This document shows positions 24,313-34,304 of a DNA stretch of 64,000 bases, in pieces. The first letter of the stretch is position 1; each line of letters begins with the position of its first letter. This DNA is from Spongiactinospora rosea. Its GTDB lineage: Bacteria > Actinomycetota > Actinomycetes > Streptosporangiales > Streptosporangiaceae. Under the pieces are notes generated by a model that saw only the letters and a list, made by a program, of their open reading frames with translations, did not search any database and had not been told where the DNA came from. The stretch covers positions 62,001 to 126,000 of the forward strand of contig NZ_QMEY01000021.1 in NCBI RefSeq assembly GCF_003315795.1, written 5' to 3'. The position numbers were made by a program, and so were the translations under genes.

Positions 24313-25410
24313 TCATCCGAGGCGCAGCGACATTACCAGGTAACGGAAGTCAGGCTCGGCGTCACCGGGCACTCCAGAGATGAGGGCGGGTCGTGTTGCG
24401 GACTCCATGTTGAGCCGCACCAACTCGCCCTCCACCCCGCCCAGCCCGTCGAGCAGCCAGTGCGACTGGAAGGCGATCTCCAGGTCATCGCCGGTCAGGT
24501 GGCATTCGACCGCCTCGGCGCCGCGGCCGATGTCGCCCGCGCCCGCCTGGATCAGCACCCGGCCCTGGGAGAAGGAGAGCCGGACGGCGGTGTTACGCTC
24601 CGCTACCAGGGCGACCCGCTTGATCGCCTCGATGAAGGGCGCGACGCGGAGGTCGGCGCGCACCGACCAGTCACCGGCCAGCCGGGAGCGGTAGTCGATG
24701 AACTGCTCGTCCAGCAGCCGGACCGTGGTGGCCCGCCCCACGCTCTCGAACCCGGCCACCCCGTCGCCCAGCGCGATGGCGACCTCGCCGCCGCGCAGCG
24801 ACCTGGCGACGTCGACCAGCACCCGGGCCGGGACCATGGCCGCCGCGCTGAAGCCGGGCCGCTCCGGCCGCCAGTCGTACTCGCGGGCGGCGATCCGGTA
24901 GCGGTCGGTCGTGGCCATGGTGACGGTCTCGTCGGCGAAGTCGAACCGGATGCCGGTCAGCATCGGCAGCGTCTCGTCCCGGCTCGCCGCGGGGGCCACC
25001 TGGCCGACCGCCGCCGCGAACACGCCGCCGCCCACCGCGCCCACCCGCTCGGGCATCGGGGGCAGCGCCGGGAAGTCCTCGACCGGCATGGTGAGCAGCG
25101 CGAACTCGGCGCTGCCACAGGTCAGCACCGCCTCCACGCCCGAGGTGACGATCTCGACCGGCTCGTCGGGCAGGCTCTTGCTGATCTCGGCCAGGATCTT
25201 GCCGGGGATCAGCACCCGCCCGGGCTCGGCGATCTCCGCCTCGACCGAGCAGCGCGCCGACACCTCGTAGTCGAACGCCGACAGCACCAGCTCCTCGCCC
25301 GCCGAAAGGAGGATGCCGGTGAGCACGGGCACCACCGGCCGGGCGGGCAGCACCCGGGCGGTCCACGCCACGGCCTCGGCCAGGACATCGCGGTTCACCC
25401 GGAACTTCAC
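24313..25410 (-). CDS. Orphan DNA polymerase III beta subunit (sliding clamp paralogue)
   Basis: A 365-residue protein of beta-clamp length. It shows the three-domain pattern: KFRVNRDVLAEAVAWTARVLPARPVVPVLTGILL at the start, IPGKILAEISKSLPDEPVEI, FPALPPMPE, TDRYRIAAREYDW, and a C-terminal YLVMSLRLG in place of the usual YLLMPVRL. The replicative dnaN lies next to dnaA in actinomycetes. Here no dnaA, recF or gyr genes are near, so this is probably a second clamp. It may serve repair or a specialised polymerase, or replace the main clamp under some conditions. GTG start with AAGGTGG upstream. It stands alone, downstream of the GntR gene in opposite orientation. Confidence 0.85.
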   Translation of the reverse strand: MKFRVNRDVLAEAVAWTARVLPARPVVPVLTGILLSAGEELVLSAFDYEVSARCSVEAEIAEPGRVLIPGKILAEISKSLPDEPVEIVTSGVEAVLTCGSAEFALLTMPVEDFPALPPMPERVGAVGGGVFAAAVGQVAPAASRDETLPMLTGIRFDFADETVTMATTDRYRIAAREYDWRPERPGFSAAAMVPARVLVDVARSLRGGEVAIALGDGVAGFESVGRATTVRLLDEQFIDYRSRLAGDWSVRADLRVAPFIEAIKRVALVAERNTAVRLSFSQGRVLIQAGAGDIGRGAEAVECHLTGDDLEIAFQSHWLLDGLGGVEGELVRLNMESATRPALISGVPGDAEPDFRYLVMSLRLG

Positions 25411-25509
25411 CTTGGTCCACCTTTCGCCCCGCCAGAACTTCCTCTGGACACCCCCTGAAAGGTAACCCCTTCCCCCGACAGAAGGCGGGGAGTCAACGGC
25501 GATCGGAGG

Positions 25510-26160
25510 TCAGGGCTGGGCGTTGAGGTAGGCCAGGACGGCGAGGACCCTGCGGTTGTCGTCGTCGGAGGGCGCGAGGTCGAACTTGCCGAAGATGCTC
25601 GCCGTGTGCTTGCCGACCGCGCTCTCGCTCAGGAACAGCCGCTGGGCGATGGCCGCGTTGGAGCGTCCCTCGGCCATCAGCGCCAGGACCTCCCGCTCGC
25701 GCGGGGTGAGCCGGCCCAGCGGGGCGCTGCGCGCGTTGCTGGCCAGCAGCTTGGCGATGACCTCGGGGTCCATCGCGGTACCGCCGCCCGCCACCCGGCG
25801 CAGCGCGTCCACGAACTGCGCGGCGTCGAAGACCCGGTCCTTCAGCAGGTAGCCGACCGAACCTGAGCCGTCGGCCAGCAGTTCGCGGGCGTAGAGCTGT
25901 TCGACGTGCTGGGACAGGACGAGCACCGGCAGCCCGGGGACGCGGCGGCGGGCCTCAAGGGCGGCCTGCAGCCCCTCGTCGGTGAACGTCGGCGGCAGGC
26001 GTACGTCCACGATGGCCACGTCGGGAGGGTCGCCGGTGAGGGCCTTCAGCAGTTCGGGGCCGGTCTCGACGGCGGCCACGACGTCCAGGCCGTGCGCGCG
26101 CAGCAGGTGGACGAGCCCTTCGCGCAGCAGGTACAGGTCCTCGGCAATGACCACTTTCAC
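25510..26160 (-). CDS. NarL/LuxR-type response regulator
   Basis: A 216-residue two-component regulator. The receiver domain (1-120) has the acidic pair in VVIAEDLYLL, phospho-acceptor Asp in VAIVDVRLPP, and Lys in YLLKDRV. The LuxR helix-turn-helix (about 150-210) shows LTPREREVLALMAEGRSNAAIAQRLFLSESAVGKHTASIF. GTG at 26160 overlaps the stop of the preceding histidine kinase by 4 nt (GTGA). With two kinases and a divergent ABC-2 exporter it forms a LiaRS/DesKR-like membrane-stress or drug-response module. Confidence 0.95.
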   Translation of the reverse strand: MKVVIAEDLYLLREGLVHLLRAHGLDVVAAVETGPELLKALTGDPPDVAIVDVRLPPTFTDEGLQAALEARRRVPGLPVLVLSQHVEQLYARELLADGSGSVGYLLKDRVFDAAQFVDALRRVAGGGTAMDPEVIAKLLASNARSAPLGRLTPREREVLALMAEGRSNAAIAQRLFLSESAVGKHTASIFGKFDLAPSDDDNRRVLAVLAYLNAQP

Positions 26161-27701
26161 TGGACGATCTCCGCCTGCGGGGTCACCGGCCGCCGGGCCG
26201 CTCTGACATTCTGGACATTCAGCACCATACCTAGAGTGAACAGCCCGACCCCCAGCAGAACCATCGCGGTCATGACCTGCCACTCCCGCCCGGCCAGCCC
26301 GAGCCAGCCGATCCACACCACGTCCGGCCCGTACGCCAGCGCGTACACCATGGACGCCACCCCCAGCGGGAACAGCGGCAGCGCGAACACCGACAGGCAC
26401 ACCTGGGCCAGCCAGCGCCGCCATCGGGGCGGCCCGCCCGGGTCCACGGGCACGACCCGCGGCGCGGCGGGAACGGTCACCGTGGCCGTCGTGGGACCGC
26501 CGCGCGGGCTGTCCAGCGCGAGCGTGCCGTCGAAGGCCGCGACCCGCCGCCGGATGCCGCGCAGGCCGCTGCCCCTGTCCGGGTCGGCCCCGCCGCGCCC
26601 GTCGTCGGCGACGACCACGGTCAGCCCGGTGTCGTCGTGGTTCAACGTGACGGTGGCCCGGTCCGCGCCGCCGTGCCGTACCGCGTTGGTCAGCAGCTCG
26701 CTGACCGCGAAGTAGAGCGCGGACTCGATCGGGGCGGGCACCGCCTCCGGCAGGTCGCCGTCGAGCCGTACGTCGAGCGGGCTGTCCACCGCCAGCGCGC
26801 GCAGCGCCCCCACCAGGCCGCGTTCGGCCAGCACGGGCGGCCGGATGCCGCGCACCAGGCGGCGCAGCTCGGCCAGCGTCGCCGCCGACGCCTCCTGGGC
26901 CTTGACGATCATCGCCTCGGCGGCGGCAGGGTCGGACTCCAGCAGTTGCTCGGCCGCGCCCAGCGTCAGGCCGATGGCGACCAGCCGGGCCTGCGCCCCG
27001 TCGTGCAGGTCGCGCTCGATCCCGCGCAGTTGCGCGGCCTGGGAGTCGACCGTCTCGGTACGGGACTCGGCCAGCCGCCGCACCCGCCCGGCCAGCCGGG
27101 ACCGCTCGGTCGGCCCCAGCAGCACGCGCAGCCACAGGCCGTGCAGCCGCAGCACCCAGGGCGCGGCCAGCACGCCCAGCGCGACCGGCCCCGCGACCGC
27201 GGCGAACGCCAGGGGCGAGGCGCCCAGCCCGTACGCCAGCACCACCCCGCACCCGGCCAGCCCGTACGGCAGCAGCGGCAGCAGCGGCCCGCCGAACGCG
27301 TAGGACACCACCCAGGCCAGGTCCCGCCAGGTCGCCGGGTCGCGCAGCAGCCAGTTGAGCCGCCGGTTGAAGTCGGGCATCCGGGGGGTGCGGTAGAGGT
27401 TGCGCCCGTCGCGGTACCAGCCGTCGGGCTGGCGTACGGCGGGCGGCGGCTTGGGCAGGTACGGCGGCGCGATCGGCACGCCCGACCAGTCGTGGGCGAG
27501 CCTGCGGGCCAGCCCCGTCCACGTCCGGGTGAACCGGATGGCCGGGAGCAGCAGGAACGCCAGCAGCCCGGTCCCGCACGCCAGCAGCACCACCAGGACC
27601 ACCGCCGCGACCAGCACATGGACGACGCCCACCGCGCCCAGCCCGAGGCAGCGGGCCAGGGCGAGCAGGTGGTCACGGAGGGAGGGGCGCGGCACGCTCA
27701 C
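26157..27701 (-). CDS. Sensor histidine kinase (HisKA_3), intact catalytic domain
   Basis: A 514-residue membrane kinase. Several transmembrane helices flank a cytoplasmic PPYLPKPPPAVRQPDGWYRDGRNLYRTPR segment typical of the actinobacterial sensor domain. Phospho-acceptor H233 lies in RDLHDGAQARL. The ATP-binding domain is complete: N-box N339 in LLTNAVRHGG, G1 box ADDGRGG (365-371) and GSGLRGIRRRV. Unusually, two further hydrophobic segments and a polar tail follow the ATPase domain (about 430-514), so the catalytic core lies between membrane regions. GTG at 27701 overlaps the other kinase by 4 nt, and the response regulator overlaps its end by 4 nt. Confidence 0.92.
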   Translation of the reverse strand: MSVPRPSLRDHLLALARCLGLGAVGVVHVLVAAVVLVVLLACGTGLLAFLLLPAIRFTRTWTGLARRLAHDWSGVPIAPPYLPKPPPAVRQPDGWYRDGRNLYRTPRMPDFNRRLNWLLRDPATWRDLAWVVSYAFGGPLLPLLPYGLAGCGVVLAYGLGASPLAFAAVAGPVALGVLAAPWVLRLHGLWLRVLLGPTERSRLAGRVRRLAESRTETVDSQAAQLRGIERDLHDGAQARLVAIGLTLGAAEQLLESDPAAAEAMIVKAQEASAATLAELRRLVRGIRPPVLAERGLVGALRALAVDSPLDVRLDGDLPEAVPAPIESALYFAVSELLTNAVRHGGADRATVTLNHDDTGLTVVVADDGRGGADPDRGSGLRGIRRRVAAFDGTLALDSPRGGPTTATVTVPAAPRVVPVDPGGPPRWRRWLAQVCLSVFALPLFPLGVASMVYALAYGPDVVWIGWLGLAGREWQVMTAMVLLGVGLFTLGMVLNVQNVRAARRPVTPQAEIVQ

Positions 27702-29239
27702 CACCCCCTCCACTGCGGGTAGGCCGGCCCGCACGCGTCGCCGCCGTGCTCGCGCGAGTGCAGCAGCGGAAGCGTCGCGGCCATGCCGTACAGGAACGTG
27801 CCGAGCAGGATCATCAGCACGATGAACGGCCACTGCATCGGCTCGGGCAGGTAGAGGGCCAGGAACCAGCTCCGGTTGTCGGAGTTGACGATCTTGGTGA
27901 CCCCGGCCACGAACCCCTGCGGGAACAGCGGCAGCCACCCCAGGGTCCAGCCGAGCACCACCGGAACGCTCTTGCTGAGCGGCATCGGCGGGTGCGTGCC
28001 CTCGGTGGTGTGCGCGAGCGCCTGCGGCAGCTCGATGGTGATCATGGGCGGACCCACGCCCTCCCGGCCCACCGCGACCACGCCGTCGAACACGCCGACC
28101 CGCCGTTCGATCCCGGCCAGTACGGCGGGCGCGGGCGCGGACATCCCGGTCAGCGTGATCCGCAGTGCCATGCCGCGCGGGCTGACGTCGATCTCCACGC
28201 GTTCGGCGCGCTCGTCCCGCGCCGCCTCGGTCAGCAGCTCGCTGATCGCGAAGTAGGCGGCGGCCTCGACCGGCGCGGTGGGCCGCACCTGGAGGTCCAC
28301 GACGACATCGACGTTGAGCGGGCTGTCCAGGGCCAGGGCGCGCACGGCGTCGCCGAGGCCGCGTTCGGCCAGGACCGGCGGATGGATGCCGCGTACCAGG
28401 CGGCGGATCTCGCCCAGCGCCTCCGCCGACGCGGACCGCGCCTGGCCGAGCAGCGTGCGGGCCGCCGCAGGGTCGGCCCTGACCAGGTCGCGCGCGGCCC
28501 CGAGCGTCATGCCCACCGCGACCAGCCGGGCCTGCGCCCCGTCGTGCAGCTCGCGCTCGATCCTGCGCAGTTCGGCGTTCTGGGCGTCGAGCGCGTCGCT
28601 GCGGCTCCTGGCCAGCCGGCCCATGTCACCGGCGATCCGGGCGCGCGAGCTGAAGCCGAGCAGCCAGGAGCACCACAGCGCGTGCGCGCGCAGCAGTACC
28701 GGCGCGACCACGAACGCGCAGGCCACCATCGCCAGCCCGGCCGGGACGGTGAGCACCGCGGGCCAGGGCACCGGCGTGACCCACGGCGCGGCCAGCGCCA
28801 GGCCGTACCCGGCCAGCGCCGGCGGAAGCAGCCCCACCGCCGCCGCCACCACGCCGTCCATGCCCAGCCACAGCATGTCCCGCCAGGTCGCCGGGTCGCC
28901 GAGCAGCCACTTGTAGCGCTGGTTGAACGCGGGCACCCGCGGGGTCTTGTAGAGCACCCGGTCGGCGCGGTACCAGCCCTCGGCGTCGGGGACCGGCGGC
29001 GGGGGCGGCGGCTCGTACGGCTCCGGGATCTCCACCCCGGACCAGGCCCGCGCCCGGCGCCTGGCCAGCCCCGCCAGCCTGCGGTGCCTGCGCACCAGCG
29101 GATCGAAGACGAACACCATGCCCTGGCCCATCGCGAGCACCAGGGCGATGATCGTGACCAGGCTCATCAGGATTTCGGCGACCGCGGTGACCAGCAGGAG
29201 CGTGGTCCGCGCGAACGCGCGGGCGTATGCCGCCACCAC
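27698..29239 (-). CDS. Sensor histidine kinase paralogue with degenerate ATP-binding domain
   Basis: A 513-residue paralogue of the next gene with the same layout: N-terminal helices, a GWYRADRVLYKTPRVPAFNQRYKWLLGDPATWRD segment, H232 in RELHDGAQARL, and C-terminal membrane helices. The ATPase domain is damaged. The N-box Asn is replaced by Glu (LLTEAARDERA), and the DxGxG loop is absent (ITLTGMSAPAPAVLAG). It probably cannot bind or hydrolyse ATP, yet keeps the dimerisation/phosphotransfer helix. It may act as a heterodimer partner phosphorylated by the intact kinase. GTG at 29239 with AAGGAGG upstream. It is the first gene of the leftward operon. Confidence 0.88.
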   Translation of the reverse strand: MVAAYARAFARTTLLLVTAVAEILMSLVTIIALVLAMGQGMVFVFDPLVRRHRRLAGLARRRARAWSGVEIPEPYEPPPPPPVPDAEGWYRADRVLYKTPRVPAFNQRYKWLLGDPATWRDMLWLGMDGVVAAAVGLLPPALAGYGLALAAPWVTPVPWPAVLTVPAGLAMVACAFVVAPVLLRAHALWCSWLLGFSSRARIAGDMGRLARSRSDALDAQNAELRRIERELHDGAQARLVAVGMTLGAARDLVRADPAAARTLLGQARSASAEALGEIRRLVRGIHPPVLAERGLGDAVRALALDSPLNVDVVVDLQVRPTAPVEAAAYFAISELLTEAARDERAERVEIDVSPRGMALRITLTGMSAPAPAVLAGIERRVGVFDGVVAVGREGVGPPMITIELPQALAHTTEGTHPPMPLSKSVPVVLGWTLGWLPLFPQGFVAGVTKIVNSDNRSWFLALYLPEPMQWPFIVLMILLGTFLYGMAATLPLLHSREHGGDACGPAYPQWRGW

Positions 29240-29321
29240 CGCTTCCTCCTTGCCGCCCTCGGGCCCGTCCGTGTCCAGTTTGCGGGATGATCGCCCGGTC
29301 CGGCACTGGCCCCAGGCCCCT

Positions 29322-29352
29322 GACCGGGGTGTACCTAGCCACACCCCCGGTC
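29322..29352. promoter_or_regulatory. Inverted repeat in kinase/exporter divergent promoter
   Basis: GACCGGGGTGT and ACACCCCCGGTC, complementary apart from one extra base, with an 8-nt spacer. It sits in the 163-bp gap between the divergent kinase operon and the ABC exporter. It is a plausible binding site for the LuxR-type regulator, which would link sensing to exporter expression. A TAGCGT about 9 nt before the exporter ATG suggests a leaderless transcript. Confidence 0.5.
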
Positions 29353-29402
29353 GGCGTCCAGCCCGATTCCGCCGCGCCGCCCGGATTCCTAGCGTCGTCG
29401 GT

Positions 29403-30341
29403 ATGGCAATCATCGATGTCAGCGACCTGCGAAAGTCCTACGGCGGGCGGGCGGTCGTGGACGGCGTCTCCTTCTCCGTCGAGGAGGGCGAGATCTTCGG
29501 CGTCCTCGGGCCGAACGGCGCGGGCAAGACCACCACCGTCGAGTGCCTGGCCGGGCTGCGCACCCCCGACGGGGGCGACATCCGCGTGGCCGGGCTCGAC
29601 CCCCACAGTGACAGGTCCGCGCTCAAGCAGCGCCTCGGCGTGCAGTTGCAGAGCGCCGTACTGCCCGACAAGCTCAAGGTCGGCGAGGCGCTCGACCTCT
29701 ACGCGTCCTTCTACGACCACCCCGCCGACTGGGCCGCCCTGATGGACCGGGTGGGCCTCGGCGGCAAGCGGAACACGCCGTTCGCCAAGCTGTCCGGCGG
29801 CCAGAAGCAGCGGCTGTCCATCGCGCTGGCGCTGATCGGCGACCCGCGCGTGGCCATCCTCGACGAGCTGACCACCGGCCTGGACCCGCAGGCGCGGCGG
29901 GACACCTGGGGGCTGATCGAGGAGGTCAGGGCGTCCGGCGTGACGATCGTGCTGGTCACGCACTTCATGGAGGAGGCCGAACGGCTGTGCGACCGGATCG
30001 CCGTGATCGACTCCGGCCGGGTCGTCGCCGTGGACACCCCCGCCGGGCTGGTCGCGAGGGTCGGCGAGGAGCAGCGCATCACGTTCCGGATCGGGGACGG
30101 CGACGACGGCGGCGCGGTGGAGTCCGCGCTCAAGGAACTGCCGGAGGTGACCGGCGTGACCCGGTCGGGCGGCCGGTTCGCGGTCTCGGGGGCCGATTCG
30201 CAGGACGGCTCGGCGAGCCTGGTACTCGCGGTGAGCACCACGCTCGCCGCGCACCGGGTCGCCCCGCTGGACCTGCGAATCGACCGCGCCACGCTGGACG
30301 ACGCCTTCCTCGCCCTGACCGGCAAGCCGATCGACTCCTGA
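29403..30341 (+). CDS. ABC-2 type exporter, ATP-binding subunit (DrrA-like)
   Basis: A 312-residue ATPase. Visible are Walker A GPNGAGKT near residue 40, the Q-loop, signature LSGGQKQR, Walker B VAILDE and H-loop VTHF. A C-terminal extension of about 90 residues is as in drug-exporter ATPases. ATG at 29403 has no clear ribosome site, consistent with leaderless translation. The permease gene follows 13 nt after. The divergent two-component genes suggest induction by a membrane-active compound. Confidence 0.93.
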   Translation: MAIIDVSDLRKSYGGRAVVDGVSFSVEEGEIFGVLGPNGAGKTTTVECLAGLRTPDGGDIRVAGLDPHSDRSALKQRLGVQLQSAVLPDKLKVGEALDLYASFYDHPADWAALMDRVGLGGKRNTPFAKLSGGQKQRLSIALALIGDPRVAILDELTTGLDPQARRDTWGLIEEVRASGVTIVLVTHFMEEAERLCDRIAVIDSGRVVAVDTPAGLVARVGEEQRITFRIGDGDDGGAVESALKELPEVTGVTRSGGRFAVSGADSQDGSASLVLAVSTTLAAHRVAPLDLRIDRATLDDAFLALTGKPIDS

Positions 30342-30354
30342 AAGGAGCCCGCTC

Positions 30355-31086
30355 ATGCGCAAGATCCTCACCGTAGAGACCAGGCTGCTGCTCCGCGAGC
30401 CGGCCGGTCTGATCTTCGCGGTACTGCTGCCGATCGGCCTGCTGCTGATCCTGGGCAGCCTGCCGACCTTCCGCACGCCCGACCCGAAGCTGGGCGGCAT
30501 GCGGCTCATCGACAACCACTTCCCGGCGATGATGACCGCGCTCGCCGTGGTGACGCTCGCGTTCGTGTTCGTCCCGAGTGCGCTGGCGCTCTACCGGGAG
30601 AAGGGCATCCTGCGCCGGATGTCCACCACGCCGGTCCATCCGGTGAAGCTGCTGGCGGCGCAACTGGTGCTCAACGGGGTGACGGCGGTCGTCGCCGTGG
30701 TGCTGATGATCGTGGCGGGCGGCCTCGTGCACGGCGTGCCCGCGCCGAGGAACGTCGCCGGGTTCGCGCTCTCGTTCGTGCTCGGCGTCGCCTCGCTGTT
30801 CGCCATCGGGCTGACCATCGCGGCGGTCGTCGGCGCGAAGGCCGCGCCCGCGATCGGCAACGTGCTGATGTTCCCGCTGCTGTTCTTCAGCGGCGTGTGG
30901 ATGCCCCGCGAAATGATGCCGGAGGCGCTGCGGCGGATCGGCGACTTCCTGCCGGTGGCCCCGTTCGGGCAGGCCATGCGGGACACCTGGGCGGGCGGCT
31001 CGCCGCAGGTGCTGAACCTGGTCGCGATGGCGATGACCCTGCTGGGCGCGGGCGTGGTCGCGGTGCGGACCTTCCGATGGGAGTGA
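30355..31086 (+). CDS. ABC-2 type exporter, permease subunit
   Basis: A 243-residue membrane protein with about six hydrophobic segments, beginning LLLREPAGLIFAVLLPIGLLL. It contains the ABC-2 region REKGILRRMSTTPVHPVKLLAAQLV after the second helix and FPLLFFSGVWMPREMMPE before the last. AAAGGAG precedes the ATG. It forms the transporter with the ATPase upstream. The exported substrate is unknown. Confidence 0.92.
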   Translation: MRKILTVETRLLLREPAGLIFAVLLPIGLLLILGSLPTFRTPDPKLGGMRLIDNHFPAMMTALAVVTLAFVFVPSALALYREKGILRRMSTTPVHPVKLLAAQLVLNGVTAVVAVVLMIVAGGLVHGVPAPRNVAGFALSFVLGVASLFAIGLTIAAVVGAKAAPAIGNVLMFPLLFFSGVWMPREMMPEALRRIGDFLPVAPFGQAMRDTWAGGSPQVLNLVAMAMTLLGAGVVAVRTFRWE

Positions 31087-31847
31087 CCTCGGGGTCGGCG
31101 GGCTCAATAGGCTGGGGGGCATGCTCACCCTGGCTCACATCAGCGACACCCACATCGGCGGCTCCGAGCACAGCGTGCAACGGATGGAAGCGACGGTCCG
31201 CTACCTCGCCGAACTGCACGAACCCATCGACGCCGTGGTCGTCACCGGCGACGTCGCCGACCACGGCGCCGCCGACGAGTACGAGATCTCCCGTGAGCTG
31301 CTGGGGCGGCTGCCGTACCCGACGATCGTGTGCCCGGGCAACCACGACTCGCGCGCCGAGTTCCGCAAGGCGCTGCTCGGCGACGGCGACGGCGGGGACG
31401 CCCCGGTGAACCAGGTGCTGCACCTGCCGGAGGCGACGATCGCGCTGTGCGACTCCACCATCCCCGGGCGTCCCGAGGGCTACCTGGACGACACCACGCT
31501 GACCTGGCTGGACGGCGTACTGGAGTCCGCCGACCGGCCCGTGTTCGTCGGGATGCACCACCAGCCGGTGCCGCTCGGCATCCCGTACGTGGACGAGATC
31601 ATGCTCCGCGAGCCGGAACGGCTGGCCCAGGTGCTGCTGCGGCGCAGCCGCACGGTGGCGGCACTGCTGATCGGCCACGCGCACACGGCGGCCAGCGCCA
31701 ACTTCGCCGGGGTGCCGGTACGCGTGGCCGCCGGGGTCAGCTCGACGCTGCTGCTGCCCGCGGAGAGCACCCAGCGGGCGGCGATCGACTACGACCAGCC
31801 GCCCGGGTTGTCCTTCCACCTGTTCGAGCCGGACGGCGGCTGGCTCG

Positions 31848-32900
<1,053 letters not shown>

Positions 32901-32942
32901 TCGGCTTCTCCTCCTCGTTTACGCGGCCCTCGGACAGGCCCC

Positions 32943-33017
32943 GGAAAACGAGGAGGGCCGCCCGGAGGGACGGCCCGATTTCGCTCGCGCGTCAGGTGAC
33001 CGCCCTAGGACGGCCAC
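32943..33017 (-). promoter_or_regulatory. Ribosome-mediated transcription attenuator of trpS
   Basis: On the minus strand three mutually exclusive pairings can be drawn. The 1:2 hairpin GTGGCCG/CGGTCAC (33017-33011 with 33002-32996) overlaps the Trp codons. The terminator stem GGGCCGTCC/GGGCGGCCC (32976-32955, 9 bp with one G-U) is followed by TCCTCGTTTTCC. The antiterminator pairs AGGGCGG (33006-33000) with CCG-T-CCCT (32973-32966). A ribosome stalled at the Trp codons would block 1:2, allow the antiterminator and permit trpS transcription. Confidence 0.85.
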
Positions 33018-33040
33018 CACCAGCTCGACGCGCGAATCAT
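33005..33040 (-). CDS. trpS leader peptide MIRASSWWWPS
   Basis: An 11-codon ORF with three consecutive TGG codons near its end, 105 nt before trpS. Its ATG (33040-33038) overlaps the TGA of the fatty acid desaturase gene (33039-33037) as ATGA, with GGTAAAG upstream. It is the sensor part of the attenuator. The direct overlap with an upstream structural gene is unusual, because leader translation could then depend on ribosomes finishing the desaturase message. Confidence 0.85.
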   Translation of the reverse strand: MIRASSWWWPS

Positions 33041-34101
33041 GCGGCCGACTTTACCCGACCTGTGGCCCTGATCGGCTCACCGACCTCGTGCATGTGCCGC
33101 AACGCCCGCGCGTAGGACTTGATCAGACCGCACTCCTGGTAGTCGATGCCGAGCTCGGCGCAGTAGTCGCGGACGATCGGCTGCGCTTTCCGCAGGTTGG
33201 GCGACGGCATGCTGGGGAACAGGTGGTGCTCGATCTGGTAGTTGAGCCCGCCGAGCGCGATGTCCACGAACCGGCCTCCGCTGACGTTGCGGGAGGTCAG
33301 CACCTGACGGCGCAGGAAGTCCGGGCGGTCGTCGCCGCGCAGCGTGGGCATCCCCTTGTGGTTGGGCGCGAACGTGCAGCCCAGGTAGACGCCGAACACC
33401 GCCTGGTTGACGGCCAGGAACACCAGCGCCTGCGGCAGCGGCAGCGCCCACAGGACCGCGCCGACCCCCAGCACGACGTGCCCGGCCAGCAGGGTCGTCT
33501 CGATCCCGCGCCGCTTCACCGCGGGCTTGGACAGCGCCCGGAAGCTGGACACGTGCAGGTTGAGGCCCTCCAGCGTGAGCAGCGGGAAGAACAGGTACGC
33601 CTGCCTGCGCCCGATGAACCTGGCCAGGCCGCTGCTCGCCGTCGCCTGCTCCTTGGACCAGAGCAGCACGTCCGGCGAGACGTCGGGGTCGAGATCCTCG
33701 TGGTTGGGGTTGGCGTGGTGCCGGTTGTGCTTGTCGTTCCACCAGCCGTAGCTCATGCCGATCAGCAGGTTGCCGACCACCAGGCCGGTCGCCTCGGTCG
33801 CCCGCCGGGTGCGGAAGACCTGCTTGTGCGCGAGGTCGTGGGCCACCAGCGCGGTCTGCGCGAAGATCACCGCGAGCAGCGCGGCCAGCCCGATGACCAG
33901 TGGCCAGGAGTCTCCGATCAGGAAGACCGCCGCCCAGCCGGCCGCGTAGAGGCATCCGACGATGCCGAATCTGACGACGTAGTAACCGGGGCGCCTGTCC
34001 AGCAGCCCGGCCTCCGCGATCCGGCGGGACAGCAGCGCGAAGTCGCTGCCTCGCCCGCTCACCGAACGATCGGGGGGATCGACCATGGTAGAGCCGGTCA
34101 C
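33037..34101 (-). CDS. Membrane fatty acid desaturase
   Basis: A 354-residue acyl-lipid or acyl-CoA desaturase, diiron, membrane-bound. All three histidine boxes are present: HDLAHK (HxxxH), HNRHHANPN (HxxHH) and QIEHHLFP (QxxHH). Hydrophobic pairs lie around 45-95 and 190-250. The QxxHH box places it with the front-end/delta-5-type group. GTG at 34101 is chosen for GGAG 6 nt upstream. An ATG 15 nt further in is the alternative. The stop overlaps the trpS leader-peptide start. It would need ferredoxin or a reductase not encoded here. Confidence 0.92.
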   Translation of the reverse strand: MTGSTMVDPPDRSVSGRGSDFALLSRRIAEAGLLDRRPGYYVVRFGIVGCLYAAGWAAVFLIGDSWPLVIGLAALLAVIFAQTALVAHDLAHKQVFRTRRATEATGLVVGNLLIGMSYGWWNDKHNRHHANPNHEDLDPDVSPDVLLWSKEQATASSGLARFIGRRQAYLFFPLLTLEGLNLHVSSFRALSKPAVKRRGIETTLLAGHVVLGVGAVLWALPLPQALVFLAVNQAVFGVYLGCTFAPNHKGMPTLRGDDRPDFLRRQVLTSRNVSGGRFVDIALGGLNYQIEHHLFPSMPSPNLRKAQPIVRDYCAELGIDYQECGLIKSYARALRHMHEVGEPIRATGRVKSAA

Positions 34102-34304
34102 GGGGGTCTCCTCACCTGTTCGTGGACGCTGACATAGCGAAACTTTGCCGGACATCGGCCCGCCGCGCCGGTACAAGTGCCTGTACAAGTTTGGACACCT
34201 GCTGTTCAGGGGCGAAATCCCGTGCACACCCCTGCTCGCGGTGGTGCCAGCACTACCATGAATTTCCGGTCAGTGGGCAAAAGCCGCTGGTCGGCGGTTC
34301 GCCG

